Shown here: one piece after another, positions 60,401 to 64,000 of the stretch
Position numbering within the stretch: position 1 is the first letter of the stretch
Layout of the letters: every line of letters starts with the position of its first letter
DNA from: Accumulibacter sp003538495
Lineage (GTDB): Bacteria; Pseudomonadota; Gammaproteobacteria; Burkholderiales; Rhodocyclaceae
DNA length: 64,000 nt
Assembly: GCF_029255145.1 (NCBI RefSeq)
Contig: NZ_JAPUVQ010000050.1
Coordinates: 25,271 to 89,270 of the forward strand
Direction of reading: 5' to 3'
Notes under the pieces: model-generated
The model's input: only the letters and a program-made list of their open reading frames with translations
Database searches by the model: none
Told to the model about the DNA's origin: nothing
Translations under genes and position numbers: made by a program

Positions 60401-61974
60401 CTTTCGCAAGGGTTCCGGCGCTTCGGCTGTCGGTCGATCTCGACCGGATGAGGGATGTTCTGCCTGTGGTCGCAGAGTGGCCCATCTTCGCTCAGACGCA
60501 TCCAAAGTCCACGTGGTGCAGTGATGAGGTCGCGGCATGGCTGAAGTGCGCGGATCAGGGTGAGCAGCCAACACTGCTGCCGCTTGATCGAGCGGCGCTG
60601 TTCTCGCTGCTCCCCGAGGCGTGCATGTCTCCGGATGATATCAAGCACATCGCGGCTGTGATCGACAAGTGGCCATCAGGCCTGATGGAAGATTATGGCT
60701 GGCGCACCGGGTTCGAAAAGGTTCAGCTACGCGCTAAAGACGGCACGTGGCAAATGAGCCGACTCCTTCTGCGTGAGGGGCATTCTGGAGTAGACCTTCT
60801 GGCCTTGTTTGCACCACCTAATGCCAAACTCGATGATGAATATTGGGTTGCGCCGGCAGCGTGGGATACGGTACTGCAGTACCTGCCAAATGCGTCCTTT
60901 GATCCGTCCACTGTCGCAGGCTGGATCATGGCTGCCCGAGGTGTTGAGGTGCAGCAGGCCGCGGTGCGGTGGATCCTTGCGAACTTGTACAGTCATCAGA
61001 CCATCGAATATTTGCTGTCGCGTCGGCATAACGCTGGTTGGTTGTTTGCGCTGGCACCCGACTCGGAAGCCATCAAGGAGCTCGACGAATCAGGTCGCAC
61101 TATCTTGCTGACCCGGCTTGGCCTCGTGACCATCAGCGATGAAGAAATTGTCGACGACTACGCGATGTTTCCTGACCTGCATGCCATCCATGCTTGGTGG
61201 AAGCAAGAACAGCATGCGAGATTGCTGGCCTATGACAGAGATTTGTGGCCGGCACATGCCAATCGGGACGCACTGAGTTCCACCCCGTTCAACCGACAGG
61301 CTTGGATGATGGTGTTCAGCCTTGGTCTGATGCGCCGGATTGGTCGCGTCACCGATGCGCAGAACAAGGGATTTCTGGAGTATTTGCACTCGCGGGGGTG
61401 GTGGGCAACGATCTGTGAGGGTTCGCCGGATCTCAATGCAGAGGGCTGGATGGGCATCCTTCGAGAGTACGGCGAGATCCAGGAGGACTCACCGTTGTTC
61501 GAGCAGTGGATGGACCTTTTCCCGCGCCTCTATCGAGTTGCTCGGTGGCTGGATGTCTACGTCCACATCTTTTCAACGGTCGATCTTCGAGAGTCAAGCC
61601 AGACCCGGAGCCTTCTGGCCCCTAGCGCAGACGCCTCATTGAGCGGTTCGGGGATTGACGCGCCGACGATGCGCGGCATGCTTCGGTTGGGTCAACATCT
61701 GATCATCAGGGAGTTGCTACGCGCTGGTCTGCTTGGAGGGCCTGTCGCTCGGGCACTAGCGTATATGCCGAATGAGAGTCTCTGCGCCATGATGGAGGGC
61801 ATGGGATACGATCGCCCGACTACTAGCCAGGAGATCTATCAGGCCCTGGTCGACGAGTTGGGAGAAGAGGCAGCGCATTTCGACGGTGCGTACGACATAC
61901 CTCTTCAGCTTGTTGCGTCGGACGCTGCGTTGCGTGCCCGAGTGCTTGCGCTTAACGGGGGAGGACCGCTGTGA
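54442..61974 (+). CDS. Giant sacsin-like protein with two GHKL ATPase modules
   Basis: 2510 residues. Module 1 (~1-250): ILKELVQNADDAGA (N box, ~25-38), WVLNDGRFQPKDKQAIKSFG and IGKFGLGMKSVFHL (G boxes); this is the sacsin/Hsp90-type ATP-binding fold. Module 2 (~1575-1800): PFELFQNADDAVTEF and EVTGKFGLGFKSVLLAT, the same order of boxes. Between and after them lie ~1300 and ~700 residues of helical sequence with no motif I can name. No membrane segment. GHKL proteins of this sort recur in phage-defence islands, but I know no described system with this exact protein beside BREX-2. The ATG 54442 has a weak GACGAG; the next gene, a helicase, starts 34 bp after the stop. Confidence 0.85.
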   Translation: MAKYTTNYVNLIADNLRDRYKSGFPILKELVQNADDAGAGSLVFGHHAGFTAGADHPLLQGPALWVLNDGRFQPKDKQAIKSFGLNGKAADDGAIGKFGLGMKSVFHLCESFFYVAFDGRDEHCEILSPWFGDDNTSETHQRWEQISEADRTSLLAVARDQDEARNGNTWFMLWVPLRQHDHLAELDGKKLPGIIDRFPGDRDAEDLDFLSVADVDQRLGLLLPLLRHLHTARFAGAAGGRAFRVQLQLSDDGTRRLDHENDRLQCAGTAADQRPRPEHLRFLVSQRVATSSEPFASLRSNDSWPKSIAILDSGKWGSVPDKARPEGAVMFAHADKRVGRLVLQWAVFLPTEELRLNYVAQMPNTSREHRVVLHGQFFVDAGRRGSADYEQLHVPRENLPRHASQQLVLQHWNQSRAQEVVLPEFLPALDAYARANGLRDEELTALTGAIAKCAPDGESAATGFFKAFGAHVCRQVAWVRRLSADGPSWTLVRLDAARMLPLPNPSMRDHSRPWQALPGLAKLSGVVFIDNDAPSLAPAPSTWDEAALLTALQGVGAKTLASETLLGYLIQFLEMEQTPYVGTSRVQDALVALLRGVMLQIELPAVRANRALFQKLVSFLAPDRRLSIGPQGVAAKGAIPEQLYRKLVAADTHAVLLPGDLGAPPGKPATAPRESDVAAWLTTLHREIERLERGATAEHGTVESVLKAAEQLIEALGDDGKQVPFMLSHRGLRVLRATNVRDRSVTGVSLEDLLGVHQRRLLFKVSDAVNRFGHLPALAAALPKSAPLIVDRAVVAFVQADVESSKQLVPASSDITSMLVAIGAANAPPALGALDARRALVRLATAGDLAVPEAAKALRYLLHASPSHFLSTSDPLWLEPGGGTTPWVKLWRMVDADTWNVLPSDLGDQIPGALWVALGLRQVEESTVTSRLRHATDFTRVEAREFSTAERDLILGQVKDQTAWHRLPLHFDTEGTFGGIDERCYLGACPKLPAGVSHRLRFIVPSDGADHYSNQSRWIPAWSAVAAVNLVLAEPRPEEHWHYILDQLPDPSRHSSELLPLLRSKRWVPLRAGGFIAPDSVIRVAGLEADIAALSEKCDFAYAGEDSLADAVRASVGYSRLLKLFPEGQSALPVLAQMMSAVDLSVGACALTAPEALVNHISSLTRLESLPAWAIIERALVCLDRNAVIADLVKGIASQLPQLQAEAVLNEIRALGTEKVAVDLFLRYLAEWRNCSTSIEKLQASLPALHLLAMNGQWARADTLATDVFGVEESRLLDDRQTGILSGVITRNIGTPPTDALGPAAGTPVYDASALVQELTKLFEPLSATSAPGAVGALLGLMGPAARPMAETWLQPLAFEDYLNFLGWVDPGWEEGPERRRRTMGDMTATQALNVVKPVVKIADGNKVAVKSLVGKRLELTLLPDDQADTLLVGDLSWQISYGVVMTFRPLEDLATRGVEDVKRLLQQTAEHLLVRVFNQPHANLDALWASFAEADQITLSVARQLILESLQNSLQQLPRVRRHPTIEAALGRVDKARRDRASAQEHGRRGSNAEDVYRLAVQGLGEVVASDGDVQKVILDGIRERISDNQYEISSIPFELFQNADDAVTEFQQLQVADGRAPFDPSAIGRFVVEQTDGVARFLHWGRPVNFTGRGINVRSEFGSDLERMLMLGATAKSDAEEVTGKFGLGFKSVLLATDSPRVWSGDLSFRVVGGCLPERWVPGGPTRESQARHLGTGKALRTTLVELAVPDSSKRSELGERFSTLAGLLPVFARQIRKVTVDDEVHHWLPKVIVAGECTVSVGRCRLPVRSGFVTSRILVFESSLGSAVLRLGNDGVATFERSERHPVPAIWVTAPTGGTSAHGLVLNAPFQIDTGRANLASGRAARRNAEQAKRLAQVISIGVVALLKESRSDWSVCGADLGCTGSQSAAIFWASFWQSVNLSDLPDDPSEDARLLHEFSLALFSAILEATGDVPNGLPGPDAAFARVPALRLSVDLDRMRDVLPVVAEWPIFAQTHPKSTWCSDEVAAWLKCADQGEQPTLLPLDRAALFSLLPEACMSPDDIKHIAAVIDKWPSGLMEDYGWRTGFEKVQLRAKDGTWQMSRLLLREGHSGVDLLALFAPPNAKLDDEYWVAPAAWDTVLQYLPNASFDPSTVAGWIMAARGVEVQQAAVRWILANLYSHQTIEYLLSRRHNAGWLFALAPDSEAIKELDESGRTILLTRLGLVTISDEEIVDDYAMFPDLHAIHAWWKQEQHARLLAYDRDLWPAHANRDALSSTPFNRQAWMMVFSLGLMRRIGRVTDAQNKGFLEYLHSRGWWATICEGSPDLNAEGWMGILREYGEIQEDSPLFEQWMDLFPRLYRVARWLDVYVHIFSTVDLRESSQTRSLLAPSADASLSGSGIDAPTMRGMLRLGQHLIIRELLRAGLLGGPVARALAYMPNESLCAMMEGMGYDRPTTSQEIYQALVDELGEEAAHFDGAYDIPLQLVASDAALRARVLALNGGGPL

Positions 61975-62008
61975 ATGAACAACAAACTGTGGGTGAGGGC
62001 GAAAGAGC

Positions 62009-64000
62009 ATGAGCGAAACACTGCGACCTCTCCACCCGGGTGCCAACGTCAGGCATCAACGCCATGGTATTGGCCAGGTGATGCTGACGGACAGAGATAC
62101 CGCCGTCGTCAGATTCACCCATGGCATCGAGCAAGTCCTGGCGTCGGAACTGCTGGTCATTACCTCCCTCGACGATGCCATCCGAACCCAGGAGACAGCG
62201 CCCTCACTGGAGGTTGCCTTGCGAGTTCAGGCCGCTGCGATCCGATCGGTAAACGATTCCTGGGGTGTGTTCACCAGGTCGAGGATTTCGCTCCTGCCTC
62301 ATCAACTTTGGGTTTGCCACCGCGCCCTTAAGACCTGGCCAATCCGGCTGCTGATTGCGGACGATGTCGGCATGGGGAAAACGATCGAAGCGGGTTTGAT
62401 TTTGTGGCCGCTCTTGGCTAACCGCACCGTGCAACGACTCTTGATACTTGCCCCTGCAAAGCTGGTTGAGCAATGGCAACAGCGTCTCAAGAAGATGTTC
62501 GACATCCGGGCTGCCGTGTATCACCCCGACCTGGATACCCACAAGTCTGACTTTTGGGGCATCCATCAGATCGTCATTGCGTCGCTGCCCACACTCAGAG
62601 CGGACCACAAGGGAAGGCATGATCGTCTGTTGGAAGCTCCTCAGTGGGACATGCTCATCGTTGATGAGGCGCATCACCTGAACGCTGAGGAGGGCGCAAC
62701 AAAGACCCACGGGTTTGAACTCGTAGAGAAGCTGCAAGCAGCTGGCAAGACGCCGTCATGTCTGCTGTTTAGCGGAACGCCTCACCGTGGAAAGGCTTAC
62801 GGTTTTTGGTCACTTATGAGCTTGCTGGATCCCCAGGTATTTGGACCGAAGAGAAACGAAGGCTCTATGTTGGGAGCCTTGCCAAGGTTTCTTATCCGGA
62901 ACGCGAAGCAAAAAGCAACGGATATGAAGGGTAATCGTCTCTTCGTGCCAATTGAACAGTTCCCGGAGACCTTCACCTATTCGCGGGAGGAGGAATCGTT
63001 CTACGAACTGATGTCCAGCTTCATCATGGCCGGTAAGGCGTATGCATCAAGCCTTGGAAAAGTGGAAGGCGGGCAGGTGATGCTGGTGTTGATTGCGCTG
63101 CAGAAACTCGCGTCGAGCTCTGTTGCCGCAGTCCTGTCGGCTTTGGAGACTCGACGCGGTCGGCTGGTCTCTATGGCCGCAAAGACCCGGGCCGAACTAG
63201 ACAGTCAAGCTGACGATTCGTCTTCAGACGACGCTGGGCGCGTCTTCGAGGAGTGGCTCCGTAATGACAAGCGCAATCGCATCCAACTCATGGAAGACGA
63301 GGGGCGCCATCTTGACGATCTGTTGGCCGCTGGCCGCGCGGTAGTCAGCGAGACTAGAGTTGCAAGGGTTCTCGACGTCATCAGCAAGCGGTTCACAGAT
63401 CAACCAGTCTTGCTCTTCACTGAGTACAAGCGAACGCAAGCTCTCGTTGTAGCGGCACTGATGGAACGATTCGGCAGACAGTCCGTTGGCTTTATGAATG
63501 GCGACAACAGGCTGGAAGATGTTCGCCACCCTGATCGTAGCGTGATTGCACTGTCGGCTCGGCGAGAAGATACCTGCGACGCATTTAACGCAGGGCGGCT
63601 GAGGTTCCTGGTGTCGACAGAGGCAGGCGGGGAGGGGATTGACCTTCAGGAGCGTTGCAGCGCGCTGATCCATGTCGATCTGCCTTGGAATCCGATGCGC
63701 CTGCATCAACGTGTGGGCCGATTGAATCGGTACGGTCAAACCAAGCCAGTTCGGGTCGTATCGCTTCGGAATCCCGATACGGTCGAATCGATGATCTGGG
63801 AAAAACTCGAGAGCAAGTTCAGATTTCCTGATCTCGGAGGAAACCCGGTTGGCACTTTAGACGAGGGCGAAGGTCATTCTTGCCCCGGTTTCCGGATGCG
63901 GGAAATCTTGCAGGGTGAGTTCCTCGCGGAGCGCGGCGATAGCGCGATCATGAGCTGGGCTGGCCATCCGGTGAATTTTGATGGTCAGGGTGTTGGCCAG
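62009..64000 (+). CDS. SNF2/RapA-like helicase, C-terminus beyond the window
   Basis: At least 664 residues; open at the right edge. The N-terminus (HPGANVRHQRHGIGQVMLTD) looks like a small tudor/CarD-type barrel as in RapA. The ATPase core has Walker A ADDVGMGKTIEAGLIL (~117-132), LAPAKLVEQW (motif Ia), DEAH in MLIVDEAHHLN (~219-222), SGTPHRG (motif III), LLFTEYKRTQ (IV), STEAGGEGIDLQ (V) and LHQRVGRLNRYGQ (VI), all intact. Family members move double-stranded DNA or remove proteins from it. ATG 62009 has GAAAGAG upstream. It is probably co-transcribed with the sacsin-like gene. It is not the Lhr-type BrxHI of canonical BREX-2. RapA itself is the nearest familiar relative. Confidence 0.88.
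   Translation, partial: MSETLRPLHPGANVRHQRHGIGQVMLTDRDTAVVRFTHGIEQVLASELLVITSLDDAIRTQETAPSLEVALRVQAAAIRSVNDSWGVFTRSRISLLPHQLWVCHRALKTWPIRLLIADDVGMGKTIEAGLILWPLLANRTVQRLLILAPAKLVEQWQQRLKKMFDIRAAVYHPDLDTHKSDFWGIHQIVIASLPTLRADHKGRHDRLLEAPQWDMLIVDEAHHLNAEEGATKTHGFELVEKLQAAGKTPSCLLFSGTPHRGKAYGFWSLMSLLDPQVFGPKRNEGSMLGALPRFLIRNAKQKATDMKGNRLFVPIEQFPETFTYSREEESFYELMSSFIMAGKAYASSLGKVEGGQVMLVLIALQKLASSSVAAVLSALETRRGRLVSMAAKTRAELDSQADDSSSDDAGRVFEEWLRNDKRNRIQLMEDEGRHLDDLLAAGRAVVSETRVARVLDVISKRFTDQPVLLFTEYKRTQALVVAALMERFGRQSVGFMNGDNRLEDVRHPDRSVIALSARREDTCDAFNAGRLRFLVSTEAGGEGIDLQERCSALIHVDLPWNPMRLHQRVGRLNRYGQTKPVRVVSLRNPDTVESMIWEKLESKFRFPDLGGNPVGTLDEGEGHSCPGFRMREILQGEFLAERGDSAIMSWAGHPVNFDGQGVGQ

Noticed and set aside
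61975..62331. 118-codon ORF overlapping the helicase start
   Set aside because: Out of frame with the helicase, which has RapA-like N-terminal and SNF2 motifs; this frame loses any resemblance after 20 codons.
1..64000. CRISPR arrays, insertion sequences, integrase, tRNA and rRNA genes
   Set aside because: Looked for regularly spaced repeats, transposase motifs and tRNA cloverleaf patterns; none was convincing. No attachment-site repeat was found around the defence island.

Overview
The window looks like a chromosomal segment of a GC-rich Gram-negative bacterium. A betaproteobacterium of the Rhodocyclales type (Accumulibacter-like) fits best. The basis is protein content: a paired aat/bpt N-degron module, PrpE and AcuI, a PqiAABC/MCE lipid-transport operon, a FadL porin and a two-domain iron permease. 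This assignment is inference, because no rRNA, tRNA or other phylogenetic marker lies in the window.

Layout. 1-2.3 kb (minus strand): 5' end of pyruvate kinase, a small membrane protein, a TerB-like protein and a transglutaminase-like protease. 2.3-6.5 kb (minus): prpE, a receiver-GGDEF protein whose key residues are degenerate, and acuI; the two enzymes both yield propionyl-CoA. 6.5-7.5 kb: a spacer with a duplicated palindromic repeat, a CRP-type palindrome and an NlpC/P60 hydrolase. 7.5-11.5 kb: an Fe3+ ABC importer split over three transcription units (fbpA +, fbpB -, fbpC +) with Fur-box-like sites. 11.5-18.7 kb (plus): aat and bpt, then an overlapping five-gene Hsp70 operon (TPR protein, J-like protein without HPD, GrpE, short Hsp70, zinc-ribbon protein). 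18.8-21.8 kb (minus): an HBM/HAMP membrane sensor with no signalling domain and an AraC regulator. 22.1-25.0 kb: small exported proteins (one frameshifted) and a FadL-type porin. 25.0-31.3 kb: pqiA-pqiA-pqiB-pqiC joined to a large MscK-like channel. 31.3-34.5 kb: a decayed spacer, an OmpA-type lipoprotein, a triple hairpin, an acyltransferase and a small exported protein. 34.6-37.5 kb (minus): hsp20-lon.

37.9-64.0 kb (plus) is a defence island. An XRE-type regulator leads directly into PglW (NERD plus tandem kinase domains), a DNA adenine methyltransferase PglX that appears split in two around a small antitoxin-like gene, a Fic protein, PglY (P-loop ATPase) and PglZ (alkaline-phosphatase fold). 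This matches the core of a type 2 BREX (Pgl) phage-resistance system. It is followed by a 2510-residue protein with two separate sacsin-type GHKL ATPase modules and a SNF2-like helicase cut by the window end. That last pair has visibly lower GC and is set off from pglZ by a long hairpin. It is the best candidate here for an undescribed defence module or a non-canonical BREX-2 extension.

How the genes work together: aat/bpt, the Hsp70 operon and hsp20-lon are all protein quality-control genes. The iron genes form one importer. The island combines a methyltransferase, kinase, phosphatase and ATPase with a Fic enzyme and a GHKL/helicase pair. No rRNA, tRNA, CRISPR array, transposase or integrase was recognised.
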